In this document: positions 17,271 through 24,494 of the stretch, one piece after another
How positions within the stretch are numbered: the first letter of the stretch is position 1
How the letters are laid out: every line of letters starts with the position of its first letter
Origin: Lachnospiraceae bacterium
GTDB lineage: Bacteria; Bacillota; Clostridia; Lachnospirales; Lachnospiraceae
DNA length: 57,187 bases
Assembly (NCBI GenBank): GCA_022796475.1
Contig: JAAWIS010000012.1
Coordinates: 1 to 57,187, forward strand
Direction of reading: 5' to 3'
The notes under the pieces: model-generated
The model's input: the letters and a program-made list of their open reading frames with translations, nothing else
What the model was told of the DNA's origin: nothing
The model's database searches: none
Program-made: the position numbers and the translations under genes

Positions 17271-17417
17271 ATGATTTATGGAAAACTTGTAATTGACGGC
17301 AATGCCGTTTATGAAATAGATGAGAATTGTTTGGAAAAGCGAAAGGAGCAGTTGAAATTGCTGGAACAGCAGCAGAAAGGGGCAGGAGGAGAGAAGCGGA
17401 AGAATTCAGGCAAATAA
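17271..17417 (+). CDS. Small hypothetical protein, 48 aa
   Basis: The gene encodes MIYGKLVIDGNAVYEIDENC followed by a charged helix (LEKRKEQLKLLEQQQ) and a Lys/Gly tail. It is supported by a near-perfect AGAAGGAGG eight bases ahead of the ATG and by the compact strand-plus-helix character of the product. The function is unknown. Neighbours are two other unknown genes on the opposite strand. A mother-cell-like -10 upstream hints at sporulation, which is only an inference. Confidence 0.6.
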   Translation: MIYGKLVIDGNAVYEIDENCLEKRKEQLKLLEQQQKGAGGEKRKNSGK

Positions 17418-17430
17418 TAACATGATGCCA

Positions 17431-17483
17431 GGGTCAAAAGATCATGTATGGCATGCTCTTATGGATACATGACTTTTTGACCC
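17431..17483. repeat. 19-bp inverted repeat
   Basis: GGGTCAAAAGATCATGTAT (17431-17449) and ATACATGACTTTTTGACCC (17465-17483) are inverted repeats with two mismatches around a 15-bp loop. No T-run follows, so a regulatory or element-end role is as likely as termination of the small gene. Confidence 0.6.
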
Positions 17484-17593
17484 GCAAAAACATGAAAAGC
17501 AGCTATAGGGAAATCCGGCATGATATTAAAAAACCAATACGCCTGTAAACCGTTTTAAGGCGCTGTCTGTATTATATTCAGGCAGACGCACTT

Positions 17594-17626
17594 GAAAAAG
17601 GCATCCCCAAAGAGGATGCCCTTTCG
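17594..17626 (-). terminator. Terminator facing the Cys-rich gene
   Basis: On the minus strand GGCATCC and GGATGCC (7 bp, arms 17600-17606 and 17614-17620) form a hairpin followed by TTTTT. Confidence 0.55.
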
Positions 17627-17637
17627 AAAAGTTTGAT

Positions 17638-17690
17638 GTCTGCTGGCGCAGACGCACTCCGGCGCGAGAGTCCGGCAAGCCGGACTCTTT
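17638..17690. repeat. Partial copy of the 16118-16370 hairpin element
   Basis: It contains GTCTGCTGGCGCAGAC, then the AGAGTCCGGC-AA-GCCGGACTCT hairpin (17667-17688), as in the tandem repeat, with one or two base changes. Directly after it CTGCACATTCGCCGGAGG matches a motif at 13489-13508. The region 17418-17788 otherwise contains only hairpins, including AAGGCCGG..CCGGCCTT at 17749-17773. Confidence 0.75.
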
Positions 17691-17788
17691 GTTCTTTTCT
17701 GCACATTCGCCGGAGGCTGACAGCAGCATTTGATGTACCTGATAGAGGAAGGCCGGGGTTTTTCTCCGGCCTTACACAAAACCGTTCA

Positions 17789-18040
17789 TTAGCAGAAGAA
17801 TCCGCGTCCGCCGCCGCAGCAGCACAGAAGGATAATAATCCAGCAGAAGTCTCCGCCGAAGCCGAAGCCACATCCGCAGTTATGTTCGAAACATCCGCCG
17901 CTGCATCCACCGCTGCATCCGCCGCCGCTGCCGCCACAGCAGCACAGGATCAGAATCAGGAAAATCAGATTCGAACAACTGCCTCCTCCTGCCTGGCATT
18001 CACATCCACATCCACAGTTTGTTGCTGCTACATCACTCAT
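17789..18040 (-). CDS. Cysteine/glycine-rich small protein (chorion-class high-cysteine HCB type)
   Basis: An 83-residue protein starting MSDVAATNCGCGCEC, with 18 cysteines and about 23 glycines, many in CCC, CGG or GC runs, plus two short hydrophobic stretches (LIFLILIL and WIIILL). Proteins of this look are common in Lachnospiraceae and are usually annotated as chorion-class high-cysteine protein 13; their role is not established. Suggestions include a spore-surface or cross-linked structural protein. The start at 18040 is supported by GGAGGAATTAAC just upstream; an earlier Met (18076) lacks that. It is monocistronic, between repeats and a divergent gene. Confidence 0.75.
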   Translation of the reverse strand: MSDVAATNCGCGCECQAGGGSCSNLIFLILILCCCGGSGGGCSGGCSGGCFEHNCGCGFGFGGDFCWIIILLCCCGGGRGFFC

Positions 18041-18133
18041 GTTAATTCCTCCATATTTTTCTTTACACTCCATCATATGTAAGGCTGCTTGCCAGAGTTT
18101 CCTTGATTTTCGTAAAATTTAAGAAAACTTTAG

Positions 18134-18162
18134 TTGAGCTGCTGATACAGTTTGGATATAAT
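18134..18162 (+). promoter_or_regulatory. Promoter of the AI-2E family gene
   Basis: TTGAGC (18134-18139), 17-bp spacer and perfect TATAAT (18157-18162), about 40 bp before the start codon. Confidence 0.65.
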
Positions 18163-18201
18163 GAAAAGGATACGGAAAAAGAATTGTTTACAAGGAGATG
18201 A

Positions 18202-19377
18202 ATGATTAATATGGAACTGGATCAAAAAACAATAAAAAAACTTAGAGGACTGATTATCTTTACAGTAGCAGTTATCGTGGCGGGGATCAATTACCGAAGC
18301 GTTGCAGCGGCAGCCGGACGGCTGCTTCATTTGCTGTTTCCATTTATTTTAGGCAGTGCCATTGCATTTATTTTGAATGTGCCTATGAATTTAATAGAAA
18401 AACAGATTACCATAAAAAGTGAGGGACTTCGCCGGGTAGTTAGTCTGGTTATTACCATTGCCGGAGTTTTGGGCGTGCTGCTTTTGGTTCTTTTTGTAGT
18501 ATTGCCTCAGTTGTTTGATACATTTCGCATCCTGCACGGAAGTATTCCTGGATTTTTAGAAGAAGCAAAAGTTTGGATAGAACAAACCTTTGCCAACCAG
18601 CCAGAGCTTTTGGCGCTGCTTGACTCCATCCAGATTGACTGGCAGGCAGTTGTTTCTGAAATTGCTGGATTTTTAAAGAATGGCGCCGGCTCTGTCCTTT
18701 CCGGCACCATATCAGCGGCAGTTTCTATCGTTAATGGGGTAACATCTTTTGGAATTGGATTTATTTTTGCCGTTTATATCCTTCTGCAAAAGGAAACTTT
18801 AGGCCGTCAGGCAAAAAAGTTTACCAGGGCTTTTCTTTCCGGAAAGACAGCAGAAAAACTGTTTCATATCGCGGGGCTGGCTTCAAAGATCTTTTCCAGT
18901 TTCCTTGCCGGGCAGTGTGTAGAGGCAGTGATTCTGGGAACCATGTTTTTTGCAGCCCTGTTTCTGCTGCGGCTGCCATATGCCCTTTTAATTGGCGTTT
19001 TGATTGCATTTACTGCATTAATTCCGATTTTTGGCGCATTTATCGGCCTTGCAGTGGGAGTATTTTTAATGCTGATGGAAAATCCTTTGAATGCACTTAT
19101 CTTTACAGTTGTATTTTTTATTTTGCAGCAGATAGAAGGAAATCTGATCTATCCCCATGTGGTAGGCGGATCTGTTGGGCTGCCGTCAATCTGGGTGCTG
19201 GTAGCGGTTACAGTAGGCGGAAGCGCATTTGGAATTGTGGGGATGCTGGTGTTTATTCCGCTGTGTTCCGTTTTGTATGCTCTTTTGCGTGATGAGGTAA
19301 ACCGGAGGCTTTTGCAGAAACCAGGTCCTGTGCCGAAGCAGAAGCGAAAGAATGATTCCGGTTTTGCTCCTCTTTAA
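18202..19377 (+). CDS. AI-2E family (PerM/YtvI-like) membrane transporter
   Basis: A 391-residue polytopic protein with two N-terminal membrane segments (ending FPFILGSAIAFILN), a long soluble loop (about 90-170), and then about five more helices including YALLIGVLIAFTALIPIFGAFIG, matching the family's conserved centre. The IEGNLIYPHVVGGSVGLP motif near 310 is characteristic. Family members export autoinducer-2-like molecules or act as ion antiporters; YtvI relatives are linked to sporulation in Bacillus. ATG 18202 lies four bases after AAGGAG; ATG 18211 is the alternative. The last 125 bp overlap the convergent PHP gene. Confidence 0.85.
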   Translation: MINMELDQKTIKKLRGLIIFTVAVIVAGINYRSVAAAAGRLLHLLFPFILGSAIAFILNVPMNLIEKQITIKSEGLRRVVSLVITIAGVLGVLLLVLFVVLPQLFDTFRILHGSIPGFLEEAKVWIEQTFANQPELLALLDSIQIDWQAVVSEIAGFLKNGAGSVLSGTISAAVSIVNGVTSFGIGFIFAVYILLQKETLGRQAKKFTRAFLSGKTAEKLFHIAGLASKIFSSFLAGQCVEAVILGTMFFAALFLLRLPYALLIGVLIAFTALIPIFGAFIGLAVGVFLMLMENPLNALIFTVVFFILQQIEGNLIYPHVVGGSVGLPSIWVLVAVTVGGSAFGIVGMLVFIPLCSVLYALLRDEVNRRLLQKPGPVPKQKRKNDSGFAPL

Positions 19378-20200
19378 TTTTTTCCAGCAGGCGGTAGGGA
19401 AGGCACAGGCCTCCCCGGCCTGTCCCAATTTGAATATCAGGCTTATTTGCACCATGAAAGTCAGAGCCTCCGGTAGGAAGCAGGCCGTAAATTTCGGCTA
19501 ATTCCAAAAGCCGGGCACTCTGGCTTTGATTGTGGGAGGAGTGGTAAACTTCCAGTCCGGAAAGGCCAAGTTTTTTTAAAAAGGCCAGTAATGCTTCATT
19601 TTCCTTCCAGCTAAATTGATACTGCATGATATGGGCAAGCGAAGAAAACGCGTGATTGTTCGTTAAGATTTCCATGATACGCTCCGGTGTAACCTTTTCT
19701 TTCCGGATACAGTAGCGGCCGCCGTACTGCAGATAGTGTCTAAATGCCTGTTCAAGGGAGGAAGCATATCCCTTTTTCACCAGGGTTCTGGCAAAATGTG
19801 CCCTGGTAATTACAGTATCCCGGTTTCCTTCCTGCAAATCTTCCATTGTGATAGAAAAGTGATCGGCCTGAAAACGGCTCAGCATTTCTTCATTCCGTTT
19901 CTGGCGGATATCACATAGATCCTGGAGCGCCGAGGAAAAATCCTGGTCGTCTTCGTTAATAAAAAGTCCTAAAATATGGATTTCCGTTCCCTGATAAACA
20001 CAGGAAAATTCAATTCCGGGAATCAATTCGATTTCCAGTTGGTTTGCCGTCTTCGCCGCTTCTTTGATTCCAGCCGTGGTGTCATGGTCAGTTAAAGCAA
20101 TTGCGGAAAGATTTTCTCTGGCAGCCAGAGCGACCACTTGTGACGGAGTCAGGGTCCCGTCAGAAGCATTGGAATGACAATGCAGATCAATAAATCCCAT
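19253..20200 (-). CDS. PHP-domain phosphoesterase (RNase AM/TrpH-like)
   Basis: A 315-residue metal-dependent phosphatase or nuclease. The metal motifs of the PHP fold are all present: DLHCHSNASDG (residues 5-15), LTDHDT (about 37-42), a Glu in PGIEFSC, SSLAH in the middle and GGSDFHG near residue 263-269. Relatives remove 3'-phosphoadenosine phosphates or trim RNA 5' ends. The start 20200 follows AGGAGGTTT; ATG 20203 is equally in frame but closer to the site. The last ~40 residues (Lys/His-rich, after LEKIKEEQ) lie antisense to the end of the AI-2E gene and look unlike the family, so the tail may be a run-on. Confidence 0.85.
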   Translation of the reverse strand: MGFIDLHCHSNASDGTLTPSQVVALAARENLSAIALTDHDTTAGIKEAAKTANQLEIELIPGIEFSCVYQGTEIHILGLFINEDDQDFSSALQDLCDIRQKRNEEMLSRFQADHFSITMEDLQEGNRDTVITRAHFARTLVKKGYASSLEQAFRHYLQYGGRYCIRKEKVTPERIMEILTNNHAFSSLAHIMQYQFSWKENEALLAFLKKLGLSGLEVYHSSHNQSQSARLLELAEIYGLLPTGGSDFHGANKPDIQIGTGRGGLCLPYRLLEKIKEEQNRNHSFASASAQDLVSAKASGLPHHAKEHTKRNTAE

Positions 20201-20263
20201 CATAAACCTCCTAAATCTAAGTATGCAATCTTGGAGTTTCTTTGTGCCCAATTGGCATCATAA

Positions 20264-20407
20264 GTTACTGTTCACACCTGATGAATCACCACGCTGATTC
20301 GTCATGAGCCAGTACAGTTATGGCGGCAAAGCATATGCCCCATGACCGCCAGGCGATTTTAAATGGGCATATGCGGTTACGTTCACAGGGTAACTGTGAA
20401 CAGTAAC
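20264..20407. repeat. 144-bp foldback element with 13-bp terminal inverted repeats (MITE-like)
   Basis: GTTACTGTTCACA (20264-20276) and TGTGAACAGTAAC (20395-20407) are perfect inverted repeats. Inside, GCATATGCCC (20331-20340) and GGGCATATGC (20375-20384) form a second stem, and GATGAATCA/CTGATTCGTC a third. There is no coding potential. Size and ends fit a miniature mobile element or a large extragenic palindrome. The remaining 20408-20634 has one terminator-like hairpin and no gene. Confidence 0.65.
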
Positions 20408-20459
20408 CATCATAATCATAACATATTTGAAAAGAAAGATACAGCCCAAAACCAGGAAC

Positions 20460-20505
20460 AGCAGCAAAGCCATGGACCAGACGTGTCCTGGCTAAGCTGC
20501 TTTTT
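20460..20505 (+). terminator. Terminator-like hairpin upstream of the IclR promoter
   Basis: GCAGC (20461-20465) and GCTGC (20496-20500) enclose AGCCA..TGGCT and GGAC..GTCC pairing, followed by five Ts. It would insulate the IclR operon from upstream transcription. Confidence 0.55.
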
Positions 20506-20634
20506 GTTTGCAGGAAAATCCGATCTATTCAACAAAAATCCCTCCGGTGCGTGTATGTTATGTGCATATGGAATATGGCTGCAAAAGGCTTTTTCAATCA
20601 ATGAACATTTTTGATAAAAATCTGAAAAAAAAGC

Positions 20635-20662
20635 TTGCATTTTTGAAATTTTTGACTATAAT
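20635..20662 (+). promoter_or_regulatory. Promoter of the iclR-TRAP-aconitase operon
   Basis: TTGCAT (20635-20640), 16-bp spacer, perfect TATAAT (20657-20662). It is the only clear promoter before the 12-kb operon. Confidence 0.72.
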
Positions 20663-20678
20663 ATCAGTGTGAAACAGG

Positions 20679-20697
20679 TGTCCCATAATATGGGACA
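20679..20697 (+). promoter_or_regulatory. Candidate IclR operator
   Basis: TGTCCCATAATATGGGACA is a perfect 9-bp palindrome around a single central base. It lies about 10-28 bases after the expected transcription start, so a protein bound here would block the polymerase. Position and symmetry suit autoregulation by the IclR protein encoded directly downstream; the binding partner is an inference. Confidence 0.7.
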
Positions 20698-20722
20698 GCA
20701 CAAAAAAGGAGCGTGGAAAATT

Positions 20723-21451
20723 ATGATAGAGAAAGCATTTAAAATCCTTGAGGCGATCACACAGACACGAGGGAATAACAGCCTGAATATTATCTGCGAT
20801 AAAGTGGATATACCAAGAAGCACAGTCCACCGAATTTTAACAACAATGAAGGAATGTGAAATGGTTGATTATGATCAAGACAAAGGATACCTGTTGTCCG
20901 GAAAGCTGATCCGTATGTGTCTGGCGGGTTTAGGAGATCGGGACTTTTTGGATGTAGCGATACCAGTGGCCCAGGAATTAAATTCCCATATAAGGGAAAC
21001 AATTTCCATTAACGTGCTGGTGGGATACGAACGTACCTGTGTATACCGGGTGGAAGGCAACATGGAGATTATCCGCAATGTAAAGATCGGAACCCATAAT
21101 CCGCTGTTTATCGGATCCACAGGAAAGGTACTGGCATCCGGGCTTTCAGGGAAACGGTATCAGGAAGCTCAGGATTACAGCATTGCCCAGGGAACCATTA
21201 GCCCGGAAAATCTGGAGAAAATCAATGCTGTAATTGAAAAATGCAGGGAAAACGGCTATGCCATCAGTGTACAGGAACGATATGGCGGCTGCTGGTCTAT
21301 GGCAGTACCGGTTATGAATCCCATTACCCGGGAGATGCTTGGGACTCTATCGATCAGTTCCGTATTGGAACGCTATACAAAAGAGAACGCAGAATGGTAT
21401 CTGAAACTGCTAAAGGAATCAGCAAGGAAGATTCAGCTTCGCTTATTTTAA
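20723..21451 (+). CDS. IclR-family transcriptional regulator
   Basis: A 242-residue regulator. The N-terminal winged helix-turn-helix (MIEKAFKILEAITQTRG ... IPRSTVHRILTTM) is followed by the IclR effector-binding domain, with landmarks IGSTGKVLASG (about 131-141), RENGYAISVQERYGG and the hydrophobic pocket strand SMAVPVMNP. IclR proteins bind small organic acids and control catabolic operons. It heads the operon it probably controls, with a palindrome in its own leader. ATG 20723 is used; GTG 20669 sits at the expected transcription start and has no ribosome binding site. Confidence 0.9.
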   Translation: MIEKAFKILEAITQTRGNNSLNIICDKVDIPRSTVHRILTTMKECEMVDYDQDKGYLLSGKLIRMCLAGLGDRDFLDVAIPVAQELNSHIRETISINVLVGYERTCVYRVEGNMEIIRNVKIGTHNPLFIGSTGKVLASGLSGKRYQEAQDYSIAQGTISPENLEKINAVIEKCRENGYAISVQERYGGCWSMAVPVMNPITREMLGTLSISSVLERYTKENAEWYLKLLKESARKIQLRLF

Positions 21452-21489
21452 AATAATGCAGAGGCGAAGACAGAGAAAGGAGAAGAAAG

Positions 21490-22560
21490 ATGAAAAAGAG
21501 GAGAAGTATTGCAGCGCTGTTGTTAGCATCCAGTATGATAGTATCAGCATGTTCAGGTGGGGGAACCAGTTCGTCAGGCAAGGCAGATCCTGGACCTGCA
21601 GAGAAAAAGCAGGAGGCAGCATCAGGAGAAACAATTAAAATTAAAATTACAACCACGCAGAACCCAAACCAGCAGATGGGAAAAGGGCTTGCGATGTTGA
21701 TTGAAAATCTGGAAAAGGAATTAGGCAGCCGCGTAGAGGTTTCAGGTTACGATTCTGCCCAGCTTTACACCGGATCGGAAGAGATTACAGCATGTGAACA
21801 CGGTGATATTCAGATGTTTTTCGGAATTGGAGGAACCATGGAAACCGTAAGCAAGTCCGTTATGGCTGTTAAGCTTCCTTATCTGTTCCCGGATTCCGAA
21901 ACCGCTTATAAAGTATTGGAAGATCCGGAAATCAATGAAATGGTTTACGGTAAACTGAAAGAATCCGGTCTTCGCCTGGTTGGTCTGTTTGGCTCCGGCA
22001 GTTCGCTGGTAGCAAATAATAAACATGCTATCACAGGCCCCGGAGATTTTAATGGATTAAAGATGCGGGCTCCCGGAACAATGGAAGCTATGAATCTTGG
22101 ACAGTTAGGCGCCTCTTCCATTACAACCCCGTCTGAAGAAACGTATTCTTCCGTTCAGCAGGGGGTGATTGACGGTATGATTACACCAACCAGCGTATTT
22201 TTGGCACGAAACTTTAATGAAGTACAAGATTATGTAACGGATCCTGGTTTGATGGCCCTTACCATCGGATATCTGGTTTGCAATGAAAAGTGGCTTGCCA
22301 GCCTTCCGCAGGAAGACCAAGATAAAATTTTAAAGGCAATCGATACCACCATCACTCAGATGCGTGAAGACATTCAGAGTGAAACGGAAGAGATATTTGT
22401 AAAATGCGAGGAATTAGGATGCCAGGTTTATACCATGACGCCTGAGGATGTGGCGGCAATGAGAGAAGCGCTGCTTCCGGTTTATGACGAGATGGCAAAG
22501 GAAATTGGTCCTGAAGTAATTGAAGCGATGCAGGCAAAGGTGGAAGAAGTTACAAAATAA
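21490..22560 (+). CDS. dctP: TRAP transporter substrate-binding protein (DctP family)
   Basis: A 356-residue extracellular binding protein anchored as a lipoprotein: signal peptide ending VSAC, Cys21. The mature part has the DctP fold with GLKMRAPGTMEAMNLGQLGA (about 183-202), where the arginine that grips the substrate carboxylate sits, and SSVQQGVIDGM, the conserved helix of the family. TRAP binding proteins capture carboxylic acids such as C4-dicarboxylates, sialic acid or keto acids. Here the ligand is unknown but should be the acid processed by the downstream enzymes. GAAAGGAGAAG precedes the ATG. Confidence 0.9.
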   Translation: MKKRRSIAALLLASSMIVSACSGGGTSSSGKADPGPAEKKQEAASGETIKIKITTTQNPNQQMGKGLAMLIENLEKELGSRVEVSGYDSAQLYTGSEEITACEHGDIQMFFGIGGTMETVSKSVMAVKLPYLFPDSETAYKVLEDPEINEMVYGKLKESGLRLVGLFGSGSSLVANNKHAITGPGDFNGLKMRAPGTMEAMNLGQLGASSITTPSEETYSSVQQGVIDGMITPTSVFLARNFNEVQDYVTDPGLMALTIGYLVCNEKWLASLPQEDQDKILKAIDTTITQMREDIQSETEEIFVKCEELGCQVYTMTPEDVAAMREALLPVYDEMAKEIGPEVIEAMQAKVEEVTK

Positions 22561-22624
22561 CCACCTTACTAATCCGGACGTAAAAGGTTTTTGGAGTACT
22601 CGTTCATGTATTGGAGGGAAATAA

Positions 22625-24484
22625 GTGAAAAATAAAACAACAGCAATTGTGACAAAGGGCCTTAAAGGTCTTGCATGGCTGGAAGACAATATCAGTGCTG
22701 TTTTTCTTGGAAGTTCCATATTACTGCTTTTTTATGAGGTGTTAGCAAGGTATTTTTTTAACACGGCAGTGTATGTATCTACGGAGTGGACCCCGGTTTT
22801 AGTAACCTGGTCTATGCTGATGGGAAACAGTATCCTGATTCGGGAGCGGGGACATATCAACATTTCTCTGTTTGAAGACAGCTTAAAAAAGCCGGAAAAT
22901 AAAAGCTGGCTGAAACTGTATATTTCGGCAATTAATCTGATTTTCTGTTTGATTTTTTTAAATTCATCTATCCGCTTTGTTTCTGGGGCAAAGGCATCTA
23001 TGGTGCTTTCAGAGTCCCTGCTTCATACCCCCATGTGGATTATATTCAGTATGATGGTAATTGCAGGAGTGCTGATGTTAATTAACTCCTTCGTTAAAGT
23101 CTGTGAAGATGCAAAAGAAGTTGGAACGAATCCTAAGTCGTTTAAAACGGCGATGCCTCTGATTCTTCTTGCGATTACCGGTGTGATTCTTGCATTTGTA
23201 ATGTTGAATGGCAGTCCGCTGGTGATTATGGCGGTTATGATGTGCGGCTTTATGCTCCTTGGCGTTCCCATTACCTTTGCTCTTGGCATGGCGACGATTG
23301 TAGCGATTATGCGCTTTGATATTATTGCCACTGCTTCTTTGGCAAGTAAAATGTTTTACAGCATTAATAAATACAGCCTTCTTGCGATTCCATTTTTTGT
23401 GGTCAGTGGAAATATTATGGCGAAGAGCAGTATCGGAAAATACCTTCTTGAGTGGGCTAGCGCCCTGCTGCGCAGCATACAGGGGGGTCTGGCAATGGCC
23501 ATTGTAGGAGCAGCGATTATCTTTGCTGCAGTATCCGGCGCTTCCGCGGCAGCGGCAGCAGCGTTAGGAGTTATGGGCCTTCCTCTTCTGGTTGAAAAAG
23601 GGTATCCGAAATCCTTTGGTGCAGGGCTGATAGCAGCAGGCGGTACGCTGGCGATTATTATCCCGCCCAGTTCCATTATGATTCTTTATGCATGTACAGC
23701 AGAAGTTTCTACTACCGACATGTTTAAGGCCGGGATTGTCCCTGGGATTATTATTGCAATTGTACTGGTAGCTTATATTTATGGGTACTGCAAGAAAAAT
23801 GGATTCGGCAAGGATGATGTGGGAAAGTTTTCCATAAATGAAGTGCTCCATACATCAAAAAAGGCAATATGGGCGCTGCTTATGCCAATTGCCATTCTCG
23901 GTGCAATTTACAGCGGAATCTGTACTGCAACTGAAGCAGCGGCAGTATCTGTTATTTATGCAGGCATCGTGTGTCTGTTTATTTACAAAGATGTAAAAAT
24001 TGGGGAATTTAAAACAATTTTCTATGATTCAGTTCGTACCAGCGCATTTATTTTAGCCATTACTATGACAGCTACCTTGTTTGGCTTTTTGATCACTATG
24101 GAAAAGCTGCCTCAGATGATCTTAAATATTGTGCTGGGGGCGAATATCAACCGGGTAGGCCTGCTGATTGCATTAAACTGTGTCATGTTCTTATTAGGAT
24201 TTTTTATGAGTCCAGGTGCTATTATCCTGATTGTAGTACCCATGATTCTGCCGGTAACAGAGGCTATGGGGATTAATCCGATTCATTTAGGCATTATGCT
24301 TACGGTAAACCTGGAACTGGCGCTTTTAACGCCGCCAGTGGGGACAAACCTTTATGTGCTCAGCAAGATTTCAAAACTGCCGGTGCCGGAGGTTATTAAA
24401 GGGCTGATTCCCTTTATTGTAATCTTGTTCCTTGCGCTGATGTTCCTGACATTTGTACCATCGTTAAGCCTTTGCTTACTATAA
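22625..24484 (+). CDS. TRAP transporter fused membrane subunit (DctQM)
   Basis: A 619-residue polytopic protein that fuses the small and large TRAP membrane subunits. Residues about 15-175 carry four helices with TEWTPVLVTWSMLMG, the DctQ signature. From about 180 the DctM domain begins (GSPLVIMAVMMCGFMLLGVPITFALG), with the two inverted transport repeats, the GxSGASAAAAAALGVMGLP motif and the IIPPSSIMILYA motif. It uses the sodium gradient to import acid delivered by DctP. The start is a GTG preceded by GGAGGGAAATAA. It ends 10 bp before the next gene. Confidence 0.92.
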   Translation: MKNKTTAIVTKGLKGLAWLEDNISAVFLGSSILLLFYEVLARYFFNTAVYVSTEWTPVLVTWSMLMGNSILIRERGHINISLFEDSLKKPENKSWLKLYISAINLIFCLIFLNSSIRFVSGAKASMVLSESLLHTPMWIIFSMMVIAGVLMLINSFVKVCEDAKEVGTNPKSFKTAMPLILLAITGVILAFVMLNGSPLVIMAVMMCGFMLLGVPITFALGMATIVAIMRFDIIATASLASKMFYSINKYSLLAIPFFVVSGNIMAKSSIGKYLLEWASALLRSIQGGLAMAIVGAAIIFAAVSGASAAAAAALGVMGLPLLVEKGYPKSFGAGLIAAGGTLAIIIPPSSIMILYACTAEVSTTDMFKAGIVPGIIIAIVLVAYIYGYCKKNGFGKDDVGKFSINEVLHTSKKAIWALLMPIAILGAIYSGICTATEAAAVSVIYAGIVCLFIYKDVKIGEFKTIFYDSVRTSAFILAITMTATLFGFLITMEKLPQMILNIVLGANINRVGLLIALNCVMFLLGFFMSPGAIILIVVPMILPVTEAMGINPIHLGIMLTVNLELALLTPPVGTNLYVLSKISKLPVPEVIKGLIPFIVILFLALMFLTFVPSLSLCLL

Positions 24485-24494
24485 GGAGGAAAGT

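Noticed and set aside
17633-18082. 149-codon plus-strand frame, Ala-rich
   Set aside because: It is the antisense of the Cys/Gly-rich gene (GGC/TGC codons read as Ala on the other strand) and starts within a dispersed repeat.
20460-20505. Riboswitch upstream of the IclR operon
   Set aside because: The hairpin lies upstream of the operon's promoter and no conserved aptamer is visible; it is better read as a terminator.
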